A DNA stretch of 46,524 bases from Treponema sp. (GTDB taxonomy: Bacteria; Spirochaetota; Spirochaetia; Treponematales; Treponemataceae): assembly GCA_024402635.1 (NCBI GenBank), contig JAKSTJ010000018.1:1-46524 (forward strand), in the 5' to 3' direction. The notes below the pieces were generated by a model. That model was not told the origin of the DNA. It saw only the letters and a list, made by a program, of their open reading frames with translations, and did not search any database. Made by a program: the position numbers and the translations under genes. Below, in pieces: positions 35,121 to 43,751 of this stretch; within the stretch, counting starts at the first letter, position 1, and every line of letters begins with the position of its first letter.

Positions 35121-37802
35121 ATGGAAAAAATGAAAAAAGAAAATAAAGCACCTAAAGAAAAGAAGGCAAAAAAAGGAATGCCAGAAGGATACATTGGTCG
35201 TCCAAAACCAATGAAAACTAAAAAATTTGAATTCCATAAGCCAACTGTAGGTTTTTATATTGGTTTAGTATTTTTCCTTGCTTTAGCAGGTCTTGTTACT
35301 TATGTAGGTATTAGACTTGCAAATGTTGGAAATGTAAAAGAAAGAGACTTTGAATTTTATGAGTATGAAGCAGAAAAACAGCCTGAATCATATGTTCTTG
35401 AAAATGATTATTTAAAATTTGAACTTGATCCAGTAACAACACAGTTTTCTGTAACAAAGAAAAGTACTGGTGTAGTTTGGTATTCAAATGACCCAGAATC
35501 TGACAACGATGCTATTTCTCTTCCAAAAGAAAAAAATAACATGAAGTCACCATTCTTTGTAAAATATTCAACAGAAAACGGTGTTGATGATGTTTATGAT
35601 GTTTATACAAACTCTGTAAAAAGACAGTTTTATAATGTATCAGGTGATAAAAATACTGTAACTGTAAATTATACTGTTGGCCAGATGGATCGTGAATATA
35701 CAATGCCATTAGCAATTTATGCAGATGAAATGGATGCATATCTTGAAAAAATGGCAAAAAGCGACCAGAACAAGATCCTCAGATACTATAAACAGATAGT
35801 ATATGATGAACTTGATGCTGCTGCTCAGGAAGAAATGCTTGAAAAATACGAAGATTTGAAATCTCAGGATATCTATCTTGCTCGTGATTCAAATAAAGCA
35901 TTTGAAAAAGAGAAAGCAGAAGAAATCTTTGAAAAAGCTGGATATACATATGATGAATATTTAGTACATAAAGCTATTTACAAAGAATCAAATATTAAAG
36001 ATGTTCCTCAGTTTGACTTAACAGTTACATATAAACTGGATAAAGACAGTCTTATTGTAGATATTCCATTTGATAAAATTTCATATAAATCAATCTATCC
36101 AATTACACAGGTATCAATTCTTCCATACTTTGGTAGTTCATCTATTAATGACAATGGATTTATGTTTGTTCCAGAAGGTGGTGGTAGTTTAATCAACTTC
36201 AATAATGGAAAAACAAAACAGAATGCATACTATAGCGATGTATATGGATGGGATTATGCCACAGACCGTAAAGCTGTAATTAAAGAAACAAAATCAGCAT
36301 ATCCTGTATTTGGTATGTCTTATACAGATAAAGATGCAAGTTTTATTTCTATTATTGAAAAAGGTTCTGAATATGCCAGCATTACTGCAGAAATTTCTGG
36401 TAAACTTGCAAACTATAACTATGTAAGAGCAGAATACAAAATGCTTCACAGAGAACAGTTTGAAGTTTCAACAAGAAATACAAGTGCTCAGTATTCATAC
36501 GAACAGACTTTACCAGCAGGTGAAAGTTTAGTTCAGGTTTATAAGTTTATTGATTCAAGTTCTTATGTTGATATGGCTAAAGCATATAGAGAATATCTCT
36601 TCGGTTCTTCAGCTAAAAAGACAAATAACCAGGAAGTTCCTTTAGTAATGGAAATTGTTGGTGCTGTAGATAAAGTTCAGCAGGTTCTTGGAATGCCAAA
36701 AACTTTACCATATAAACTTACAAGTTATTCTGAAGCTACTGATATTATTAATGACATTGAAGATAGTGGAATTAAAAATGTAAACTATAAACTTTCTGGA
36801 TTTATTAATAACGGTGTTCGTCAGACTATTCTTACAAAATTTAAGTTTATTAGTACTTTAGGTGGAAAATCTGGCTTTAATAAATTAGTATCTTCTGTTT
36901 CTGATACTTCTGCAAAACTTTACCTTGATGGTATTACACAGTATGCAAATCAGGTAAGTAATGGTGGTGGATTCAACAGATTTAGTACTCCAGCTCGTCT
37001 TGCAAGTTCTGAAATTGTTAAATTATACAAATTCTCACCTGTTTGGTATGGTAAACTGGAAGAAACTGATCCATATTATTTGATCCGTCCAGATTTAACA
37101 GAAAAAGCTTGTGATGTATTCTTACAAAACGGTCAGAAATATAATTTATTCGGACTTTCTTATAACGATATTGGTTCTGAATTATCAGGTGATTATAATC
37201 AGCATAATACAGTAAGCCGTGCATCTTCTTGTGAAAAACAGGTTGCAAAAATCAATGAAGCAAAAGATGCTGGTATGGGTATTATGATTAATGCTGGTAA
37301 TGCTTATGCTATAAAACAGGCTGATATGGTTACAAATATGTTGTTACGTGGAAGCGATTATGCAATCATTGATAAACAGGTTCCTTTCTATCAGATTGCT
37401 CTTCACGGATACATTAATTATACAGGTTCTCCAATCAATCTTGGTTATGAAAATAATCAGATTATTCTTGAAGATGCAGAATCTGGTGCCGGACTTTATT
37501 ATGTTGTAATGAAAGAAAATGAAAAAATCCTTCAGGAAACAAGTTATACAGAATACTTTGCTGCATGCTATGATTCTTGGAAAGATAGAATCGTTTCAAC
37601 ATATGAAAGATATAATAAAGAAATGGGAAAAGTAATTAATTCAACAATTTCAGATCATGATTATCTTACAAAAGATGTAACTGTTACTTCTTATGATAAT
37701 GGTTATAAAGTATTTGTAAATTATGGTTATGTTGATTATACAACTGACTCTGGTGATGTAATTCCAGCTCGTGATTATAAAGTTCTGAAGGAGGAAAAAT
37801 AA
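35121..37802 (+). CDS. DUF5696-like large membrane-anchored protein
   Basis: This 893-residue protein has a strongly basic cytoplasmic start (1-45), one membrane helix (about 48-70) and a long outer part. The gene context (sugar permeases, Yip1) and sequence style match proteins named DUF5696. The outer part starts with beta-rich segments, as in N-terminal sandwich domains of glycosidases (YLKFELDPVTTQFSVTKKST). It then has a region whose alternating strands and helices look like a TIM barrel (about 545-790, from KLTSYSEATDIINDIEDSGI onward). Glycoside hydrolase activity is plausible, but no catalytic acids can be assigned. AGGTGAG precedes the ATG. It ends immediately before the next ATG. 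Confidence 0.75.
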   Translation: MEKMKKENKAPKEKKAKKGMPEGYIGRPKPMKTKKFEFHKPTVGFYIGLVFFLALAGLVTYVGIRLANVGNVKERDFEFYEYEAEKQPESYVLENDYLKFELDPVTTQFSVTKKSTGVVWYSNDPESDNDAISLPKEKNNMKSPFFVKYSTENGVDDVYDVYTNSVKRQFYNVSGDKNTVTVNYTVGQMDREYTMPLAIYADEMDAYLEKMAKSDQNKILRYYKQIVYDELDAAAQEEMLEKYEDLKSQDIYLARDSNKAFEKEKAEEIFEKAGYTYDEYLVHKAIYKESNIKDVPQFDLTVTYKLDKDSLIVDIPFDKISYKSIYPITQVSILPYFGSSSINDNGFMFVPEGGGSLINFNNGKTKQNAYYSDVYGWDYATDRKAVIKETKSAYPVFGMSYTDKDASFISIIEKGSEYASITAEISGKLANYNYVRAEYKMLHREQFEVSTRNTSAQYSYEQTLPAGESLVQVYKFIDSSSYVDMAKAYREYLFGSSAKKTNNQEVPLVMEIVGAVDKVQQVLGMPKTLPYKLTSYSEATDIINDIEDSGIKNVNYKLSGFINNGVRQTILTKFKFISTLGGKSGFNKLVSSVSDTSAKLYLDGITQYANQVSNGGGFNRFSTPARLASSEIVKLYKFSPVWYGKLEETDPYYLIRPDLTEKACDVFLQNGQKYNLFGLSYNDIGSELSGDYNQHNTVSRASSCEKQVAKINEAKDAGMGIMINAGNAYAIKQADMVTNMLLRGSDYAIIDKQVPFYQIALHGYINYTGSPINLGYENNQIILEDAESGAGLYYVVMKENEKILQETSYTEYFAACYDSWKDRIVSTYERYNKEMGKVINSTISDHDYLTKDVTVTSYDNGYKVFVNYGYVDYTTDSGDVIPARDYKVLKEEK

Positions 37803-38780
37803 ATGTCTAAAGATAAAGAAAAGAAAGTTAAGACAGTAGAACCTCAGAAGAAATTCAAATTATTAAAAAGAAAAACTGCGGTTGGATTAACTGGCCGTAG
37901 AGCTTTGTATGGCTATATTTTTATTCTGCCATTTATTTTAGGTTTCGTCTTCTTTATGATTAAACCTTTATTCCAGTCTTTGCAGATGAGTCTTTCTGAA
38001 GTAACAATTTCTACAGAAGGATTTAAAATTGCATGGAATAGTTTTGCAAATTATAAAAGAGCATTAACAATTGACCCTGAATTCAACCGTATGTTAACTG
38101 AATCTGTAACAACAATGCTTTACAGATCAATTGCTACAATCGTATTCAGTTTCTTTGTTGCTTTGATTTTGAATCAGAAGTTTAAGGGTAGAGCAGCAGT
38201 TAGATCTATTTTCTTCCTTGCTGTAATTCTTTCTTCAGGTGTTCTTGTTGGTTTGGAATACAGTAACTCTACAATGCAGCAGCTTAAAGCTACTATTGAA
38301 GAAGCTGGTAATTCAAATACTATTACCCAGGTTCTGGAAGATATTCTTGTTTCTAATACTGGTGGTGTTAATGGTGTAAGTGAAAAGGTATTCAAAATTC
38401 TTTTTGAAATCATTGACTCTATTTATGAAGTTGCAATGGCTTCTGGTATTCAGATTATTATCTTCCTTTCAGGTTTACAGAATATTTCACCAAGTATGTA
38501 TGAAGCTGCAGAAATGGAAGGTTGTACTTCTTGGGAAAGTCTTTGGAAAATTACAGTTCCAATGGTAAGTCCATTGTTGCTTGTATGTTGGGTATATACA
38601 ATCGTTGACTTCTTCATGAAGACTGATAATCAGATTATGTCGAAGATTAATGATCAGATGGTAATTCAGTTAAACTACGGATTCAGTTCTGCTATGGCTT
38701 GGATATACTTCCTTGTTTGTATGGCACTTATTGGCTTATCATCATTAATTATTTCTAAGGTGGTATATAATTATGACTAA
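37803..38780 (+). CDS. Sugar ABC transporter permease (pair B, MalF type)
   Basis: This 325-residue permease begins directly at the preceding stop codon, with GGAGG upstream. After a basic start (1-30) come six helices. A longer than usual segment (about 150-205, with Thr/Asn-rich loops) lies between helices, probably in the periplasm. The EAA loop is EAAEMEGCTSWESLWKITVPMV. It overlaps the partner permease by 8 nt. It is distinct from pair A, so the locus encodes two permease heterodimers. Confidence 0.9.
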   Translation: MSKDKEKKVKTVEPQKKFKLLKRKTAVGLTGRRALYGYIFILPFILGFVFFMIKPLFQSLQMSLSEVTISTEGFKIAWNSFANYKRALTIDPEFNRMLTESVTTMLYRSIATIVFSFFVALILNQKFKGRAAVRSIFFLAVILSSGVLVGLEYSNSTMQQLKATIEEAGNSNTITQVLEDILVSNTGGVNGVSEKVFKILFEIIDSIYEVAMASGIQIIIFLSGLQNISPSMYEAAEMEGCTSWESLWKITVPMVSPLLLVCWVYTIVDFFMKTDNQIMSKINDQMVIQLNYGFSSAMAWIYFLVCMALIGLSSLIISKVVYNYD

Positions 38781-39768
38781 AGATAAAAAACAAAAATCTG
38801 TAGCTGTAGAAAAAAGATCATTCTGGGAAAGAAACGAAGCATCAGGTGGTATTCTTTTAAAAGAAACATCAAAGAAGTATGTTGTATCTATTTTTAGAGC
38901 AATTCTTCTTTTTGGTATGTGTTTTATGATTTTACAGCCAATTCTTAATAAAATTTCATTAAGTTTTATGGCTGAAAAAGATCTTTATGATACAACAATT
39001 ATTGTATTGCCAAAACATTTCTCTGTGAATAACTGGCAGATTGCTGCAAAACTTATTGATTATTCAGCTTCATTGATTAATACAATCTGGGTTTCATGTC
39101 TGGTATCTGTAATTGAAGTTTTTGTATGTAGTTTAGTTGGATATGGATTCTCAAGATTCCAGTTCCCATTTAAAAGATTCTGGTTCTTCTGTGTACTTTT
39201 GATTATTATCATTCCACCACAGACAATTTCTACATCTTTGTTCTTACATTTCCGCTACTATAATTTCTTTGGAATGACTTTGAATCTTCGTGGTTCTATG
39301 CTTCCATATATTCTTATGTGTTGTGGTTGTATGGGTCTTAAGAATGGTCTTTACATCTTTATGATCAGACAGTTCTATTTAGGTTTCCCATTTGAACTGG
39401 AAGAAGCTGCATATGTTGATGGATGTGGACCATTTAAAACATTCTTCAGAATTATGGTTCCAGGTGCAAAACCAATTCTTACATCTTGTTTCTTGTTCTC
39501 ATTCGTATGGCAGTGGACAGATAGTTTCTATACAGGATTGTTCTTAGGTAAAATCAAAGTTCTTTCAACACAGATTTCTGGTATTATTGATAGATTTGGT
39601 TCTTATCTTTCAAAACTCTATGGTGGAAGTACTGTTGCTCCTGTTGGTTATGCAAATGCCGTACTTTCTACAGGTATTTTACTTGTAATTATTCCATTGA
39701 TTGTACTTTACTTGTTCTGTCAGAGACTCTTTGTTGAAAGTCTTACAAGTACTGGTGTTAAGATGTAA
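38773..39768 (+). CDS. Sugar ABC transporter permease (pair B, MalG type)
   Basis: This 331-residue permease has a charged 35-residue cytoplasmic start and six helices. The EAA loop is EAAYVDGCGPFKTFFRIMVPGA. It overlaps pair-B MalF-type by 8 nt (ATGACTAA), with GGTGG in the upstream gene as ribosome-binding site. It is the last gene before a strong terminator (39803-39840). The next gene, a binding protein with its own promoter, is the likely partner. Confidence 0.9.
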   Translation: MTKDKKQKSVAVEKRSFWERNEASGGILLKETSKKYVVSIFRAILLFGMCFMILQPILNKISLSFMAEKDLYDTTIIVLPKHFSVNNWQIAAKLIDYSASLINTIWVSCLVSVIEVFVCSLVGYGFSRFQFPFKRFWFFCVLLIIIIPPQTISTSLFLHFRYYNFFGMTLNLRGSMLPYILMCCGCMGLKNGLYIFMIRQFYLGFPFELEEAAYVDGCGPFKTFFRIMVPGAKPILTSCFLFSFVWQWTDSFYTGLFLGKIKVLSTQISGIIDRFGSYLSKLYGGSTVAPVGYANAVLSTGILLVIIPLIVLYLFCQRLFVESLTSTGVKM

Positions 39769-39802
39769 TTAATTTACTTAAATACTTGTTATAAAATTAC
39801 CT

Positions 39803-39840
39803 AAAAAGTGTGAAATAATTATGTTTCACACTTTTTTTTT
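39803..39840 (+). terminator. Terminator of the 28047-39768 operon
   Basis: AAAAAGTGTGAAA (39803-39815) pairs perfectly with TTTCACACTTTTT (39824-39836) around an 8-nt loop; more T residues follow. Confidence 0.93.
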
Positions 39841-39885
39841 GCTTAAAAAATTAGTTAAATTAATAAAAATTTACGTTTTTTTAAT

Positions 39886-39920
39886 AAAAAAGTTGTAAAT
39901 TATAAATAATATGTTATACT
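39886..39920 (+). promoter_or_regulatory. Promoter of the third binding-protein gene
   Basis: TTGTAA (39893-39898), 16-bp spacer, TATACT (39915-39920). The 16-bp block AAAAAAGTTGTAAATT (39886-39901) differs by one base from the block at 7560-7575 in front of the other lipoprotein gene, and AAAAATTTAC occurs upstream in both. This suggests common promoter architecture or a shared regulator. Confidence 0.6.
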
Positions 39921-39966
39921 TATGGTAGATGCTTATGCATTTATAATAAAAAAGGAGATTTTTTGT

Positions 39967-41352
39967 ATGAAAAAAATTGCTAGTGCTTTGCTCATTTCTG
40001 CAGCTGTATTAATGTGTACAGTAGTAGGATGTTCAAAAAATGATGGTGCAAAATCAGGTACAACAACAAAAGATGGAAAAGAAGTTGTAATTGATCCAGC
40101 AACAGGAAAACCATATGATTTCGGTGGAATGGAAATCATTTTCGGTGACTGGTGGTCAGATCCAGATGCTCCAGCTGCTTCAAAACAGCAGGAAGACGAA
40201 AGAGCTTTCAAAAAATGGGTAATGGATACTTATAATTTCAAATTAACACAGATGGCTGTAGCTGGTTGGGGAGATAACCCACAGGTTGTTTCTAACTTCT
40301 GTGTAACAGGTGGAGACGAAAACTACGTATTCACAATCGATGGTCGTTCTGCAACTGTTGGTGTAAAAGCTAACCTTTATAGAGACCTTTCTACAATCAA
40401 ATCTGTAGATTACAAAGATTCAAAATATGATCAGGGTGTAATCAACAAGCTTAAATTTGGTGATTCATTCTATGCATTCAACGTTGGTAAACCAGAACCA
40501 AAAAATGGTTTAATCTATAACAAACGTATCCTTGAAGAAAATGGTATTGATCCAGAAGCTCCATATGATTTACAGAAAGAAGGTAAATGGACATGGGAAG
40601 CTTTCGAAGATATGTGTAAAAAAATCACAAAAGATACAGACAACGATGGTATTATTGATCAGTATGCTATGTCTTCATTCAACACAGAATTCTCTTATTC
40701 TGCTCTTGATTCAAACGGTGCTAAAATCATCGATCGTGATGCTGATGGTAAATACATCAACGTTGCAGGTTCTGAAAAAGCAATGGAAGCTTGGAACTGG
40801 ATCGCTCACATGTGGCAGGAATATCAGAAACCACAGGCTGAAGGTGAAAACTGGGATTACTTCTATACAGCATTCTTAAATGGTGAAACAGCATTCTTAG
40901 CTGATCAGGAATATAACTGTCAGCCAAACGGACGTCTTTCTACAATGAAAGATGACTGGGGATTTGTATGTTTCCCAGCTGGTCCTTCTGGAGACGGAAA
41001 ATTAAGAACAATCCACGATTCAAACATGCTCGTTCTCCCTGCTATTTATGAAGATGAAAGAGCTGAAAAGATCTTGAAAGCATTTGACCTCTGGTCTACA
41101 CCAACACCTGGATATGATTCTCCAGATGCATGGAAAGAAGGTTACTATGCTGGATTCCGTGATGAAAGAGCTGTTGATGAAACACTCGAAATCATGATGG
41201 CAACACCAAACCCACGTTTCGATACATTAATTCCTGGATTAAGCCAGGGTGATATCATCTGGGGTGTAACAGGTGGTTCGGCTTCTCCACAGGAAGCTTA
41301 CGATAACTGTAAGAACGTTTGGCAGTCACTCCTTGATGACTGTAACAACTAA
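39967..41352 (+). CDS. Sugar ABC transporter substrate-binding lipoprotein
   Basis: From the ATG at 39967 (AAAAAGGAG before it) this is 461 residues. The signal peptide ends in the lipobox VVGC, with Cys22 as the lipidated residue. The frame is open 15 codons further upstream, but those precede the ribosome-binding site. The mature part is a group-1 solute-binding fold, rich in Trp and Asp, with IFGDWWSDPDAPA near its start and DDWGFVCFPAGPSGDG late. It directly follows permease pair B, so it probably serves it. It has its own promoter and terminator and C-rich third positions, suggesting high expression. Confidence 0.9.
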   Translation: MKKIASALLISAAVLMCTVVGCSKNDGAKSGTTTKDGKEVVIDPATGKPYDFGGMEIIFGDWWSDPDAPAASKQQEDERAFKKWVMDTYNFKLTQMAVAGWGDNPQVVSNFCVTGGDENYVFTIDGRSATVGVKANLYRDLSTIKSVDYKDSKYDQGVINKLKFGDSFYAFNVGKPEPKNGLIYNKRILEENGIDPEAPYDLQKEGKWTWEAFEDMCKKITKDTDNDGIIDQYAMSSFNTEFSYSALDSNGAKIIDRDADGKYINVAGSEKAMEAWNWIAHMWQEYQKPQAEGENWDYFYTAFLNGETAFLADQEYNCQPNGRLSTMKDDWGFVCFPAGPSGDGKLRTIHDSNMLVLPAIYEDERAEKILKAFDLWSTPTPGYDSPDAWKEGYYAGFRDERAVDETLEIMMATPNPRFDTLIPGLSQGDIIWGVTGGSASPQEAYDNCKNVWQSLLDDCNN

Positions 41353-41374
41353 TTATAATATTTAATTAGTTTAT

Positions 41375-41408
41375 AAAAGGGGCTTCTTTTTAGGAGCTCC
41401 TTTTTTTT
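41375..41408 (+). terminator. Terminator after the third binding-protein gene
   Basis: AAAAGGGGCTTC (41375-41386) pairs with GGAGCTCCTTTT (41393-41404) using two G-U pairs, followed by a T-run. Confidence 0.8.
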
Positions 41409-41427
41409 ATACAAAATTAAATCAGCA

Positions 41428-41456
41428 TTGAAAATGAAACTTTTATTCTATATAAT
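41428..41456 (+). promoter_or_regulatory. Promoter of argH, leaderless type
   Basis: TTGAAA (41428-41433), 17-bp spacer, perfect TATAAT (41451-41456). The -10 ends 8 nt before the ATG at 41465, and there is no ribosome-binding site. It is the clearest leaderless case in the window. Confidence 0.8.
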
Positions 41457-41464
41457 TTAATATT

Positions 41465-42880
41465 ATGAATACTCACGGTACAATTACACAAGATAATCAT
41501 GCTGCTTTATGGCATGGACGATTTGCTGAAGGTCCTGATGCTGCAGCTGTAGAATTTGAAACTTCTATATATGTAGATGAACGAATGGCTATTGATGATA
41601 TAAAAGGTAGTATCGCTCATGCAAAAATGTTGGCTCATTCAAAAATAATTTCAGAAAAAGAAAAAGATGAAATTGTAAATGGTCTTGAAGGAATTCAAAA
41701 AGACTTGGAAAATGGTTCTTTGAAAATAGATTATTCTGCCGAAGATATCCATTCATTTATTGAAGCAACTTTGACTGATAGAATTGGAGAATCTGGAAAA
41801 AAAGTACATACTGGAAGAAGTAGAAATGATCAGATTGCTTTAGACGAAAGATTATATTTAAAAAGAGCAATTCCAGATGTACAAAACTCGATTTTAACTT
41901 TAATAGACGCATTAACACAAATTGCAGAACAAAATAAAAATACATTAATTCCAGGTTTTACTCATATGCAGCATGCTCAACCTGTTACATTGGCTCATCA
42001 TGTTTGTGCCTGGGCATGGATGTTGCAGAGAGACTGGCAGCGTTTAGAAGATGCATTAAAAAGAATTGATTATTCACCAATTGGTGCCTGTGCTTTAGCT
42101 GGTAGTGGATTGCCATTGGATCGTAAATATGAAGCAGATTTACTTGGATTCTCAGGTGTTACCCAGAATTCTTTGGATACAGTTTCTGACAGAGATTATT
42201 GTATTGAAGTAGCTTCTGATTTAAGTTTAATTCAGATGCATTTAAGTCGTGCTTGTGAAGAAATTGTTTTATGGTCTACAACAGAATTTTCTTTTGTTGA
42301 TTTAAGCGAAAAATGGTCTACAGGTTCTTCGATTATGCCTCAGAAAAAAAATCCAGATTTTGCTGAATTAATAAGAGGAAGAACTGGAAAAGTTTATGGA
42401 AATCAGTTTGCATTAATGACAATGATGAAAGCATTGCCTTTAGCATATGATAGAGATATGCAGGAAGATAAAGAACCATTATTTGATTCTATTGACACGG
42501 TTATGTCATGTTTAAAAGTATTTACATACATGATTTCAACTGCAAAGTGGAATAAAGATAAAATGGAAGATGCATGTAAAGGTGGATATTTAAATGCTAC
42601 TGATGTTGCTGATTATCTTGTAAAAAAAGGTATGCCTTTCAGAACTGCCCATGGGGTTTCAGCAAAAGCAGTCAGATATGCTATTGAAAAAAATTGTGAA
42701 CTTGAAGATTTATCAATGGATGTCTGGAAAGATTGTTCAGATTTAATTGATGAAGATATTTATTCATTTATTCCTGCAAAGGCATGTGTTGAAGTTCGAA
42801 AAACTATAGGTGGTCCTGCTTCAGAAATGGTAAGTTTACAAATAAATGAATTAAAAGAATTTTGTAAAAAAACAAAATAA
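41465..42880 (+). CDS. argH: Argininosuccinate lyase
   Basis: This enzyme splits argininosuccinate into arginine and fumarate, the last step of arginine synthesis. The 471-residue protein belongs to the fumarase/aspartase superfamily, like purB here. Landmarks are LWHGRFAEGPDAA at the start, HTGRSRNDQIALDERLYL, FTHMQHAQPVTLAHH and SGLPLDRKYEADLLGF. The mobile signature loop is GSSIMPQKKNPDFAELIRGR. It is 18 nt upstream of an amino-acid importer and may be co-transcribed with it. argG is not in the window. Confidence 0.96.
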   Translation: MNTHGTITQDNHAALWHGRFAEGPDAAAVEFETSIYVDERMAIDDIKGSIAHAKMLAHSKIISEKEKDEIVNGLEGIQKDLENGSLKIDYSAEDIHSFIEATLTDRIGESGKKVHTGRSRNDQIALDERLYLKRAIPDVQNSILTLIDALTQIAEQNKNTLIPGFTHMQHAQPVTLAHHVCAWAWMLQRDWQRLEDALKRIDYSPIGACALAGSGLPLDRKYEADLLGFSGVTQNSLDTVSDRDYCIEVASDLSLIQMHLSRACEEIVLWSTTEFSFVDLSEKWSTGSSIMPQKKNPDFAELIRGRTGKVYGNQFALMTMMKALPLAYDRDMQEDKEPLFDSIDTVMSCLKVFTYMISTAKWNKDKMEDACKGGYLNATDVADYLVKKGMPFRTAHGVSAKAVRYAIEKNCELEDLSMDVWKDCSDLIDEDIYSFIPAKACVEVRKTIGGPASEMVSLQINELKEFCKKTK

Positions 42881-42898
42881 AACCGAAAGGAGATATAA

Positions 42899-43684
42899 AT
42901 GAAAAAGGTTGTATTAGTTATTGCTGCTGCATTATCTTTATTTTCTATGGTAAGCTGTGGAAAAGATAAGGCTGTAGAATCAAAGAAATTTGTTTTAGGT
43001 TTGGATGCTTCATTCCCACCAATGGGTTATACAGAAGCTGGTGGTGAAATTGTAGGATATGATATTGATCTTGCAAAAGAAGTTTGTAAACGTCTTGATT
43101 TAGAATTCAGTGCAAAACCAATTGATTGGGATTCTAAAGAAATTGAACTTTCTACTGGAACAATTGATTGTATTTGGAATGGTTTTACAATTACAGATGA
43201 AAGAAATCAGATGATGTCATTTACACCTGCATATTTGAATAATGATCAGGTTTTAGTTGTTAGAAAAGGCGGTGATATAAAATCTCTCGCTGATGCAGCT
43301 GGTAAAACAATTGGTACACAGGCTGGTTCAAGTGGAGAAGAAGCAATTGCTGATAATCCAGATTTTGAAGCTTCTGTTAAAAAAGTTGTTAAATATGATG
43401 ATTACCTTACAGCTTTAACAGATCTTTCTGTTGGTGGTGTTGATGGTATTGTTATGGACAGTATTGTAGCAGAATATGAAATTACAGTTGGAAATTTAGA
43501 TCTTGAAGTTCTTTCAGAATCACTTGCTAAAGAAGGTTATGGTATTGGTTTCAGAAAGGATTCTGATGGTGCTGCACTTAGAGATAAGGTTTGGGCAACA
43601 TTGGAAGAAATGGGAAAAGATGGAAAACTTGCAGAAATTACTAAAAAATGGTTTGGTAATGATATTTCTGTAATTGGTAAATAA
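42899..43684 (+). CDS. Polar amino-acid ABC transporter substrate-binding lipoprotein
   Basis: This 261-residue lipoprotein ends its signal peptide with the lipobox MVSC (Cys20). The mature fold is family 3: GLDASFPPMGYTEAGGEIVGYDIDLAKEVC has its landmark core ASFPPMGY, followed by DCIWNGFTITDERNQMMSFT, whose Arg normally binds the ligand carboxylate. TIGTQAGSSGEEA then covers the amino-group side. The exact amino acid cannot be decided; neighbouring argH hints at a basic one. AAAGGAG precedes the ATG. An attenuator-like hairpin separates it from its permease. Confidence 0.92.
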   Translation: MKKVVLVIAAALSLFSMVSCGKDKAVESKKFVLGLDASFPPMGYTEAGGEIVGYDIDLAKEVCKRLDLEFSAKPIDWDSKEIELSTGTIDCIWNGFTITDERNQMMSFTPAYLNNDQVLVVRKGGDIKSLADAAGKTIGTQAGSSGEEAIADNPDFEASVKKVVKYDDYLTALTDLSVGGVDGIVMDSIVAEYEITVGNLDLEVLSESLAKEGYGIGFRKDSDGAALRDKVWATLEEMGKDGKLAEITKKWFGNDISVIGK

Positions 43685-43697
43685 TTTTTATTATTAA

Positions 43698-43737
43698 TGG
43701 CTGTCAGAGTTTACAGAATTCTGGCAGCTATTTTTTT
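43698..43737 (+). terminator. Attenuator-like hairpin between amino-acid SBP and permease genes
   Basis: GCTGTCAGA (43700-43708) pairs with TCTGGCAGC (43720-43728) with one G-U pair, followed by seven T residues. The permease ribosome-binding site AAAGGA comes just after, so the hairpin probably sets the ratio of binding protein to permease. Confidence 0.75.
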
Positions 43738-43751
43738 AAAGGAAAATAAAT

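Noticed and set aside
39922..39966. Upstream start of the 41352-ending binding protein
   Set aside because: The extra residues precede the ribosome-binding site and would spoil the lipoprotein signal peptide.
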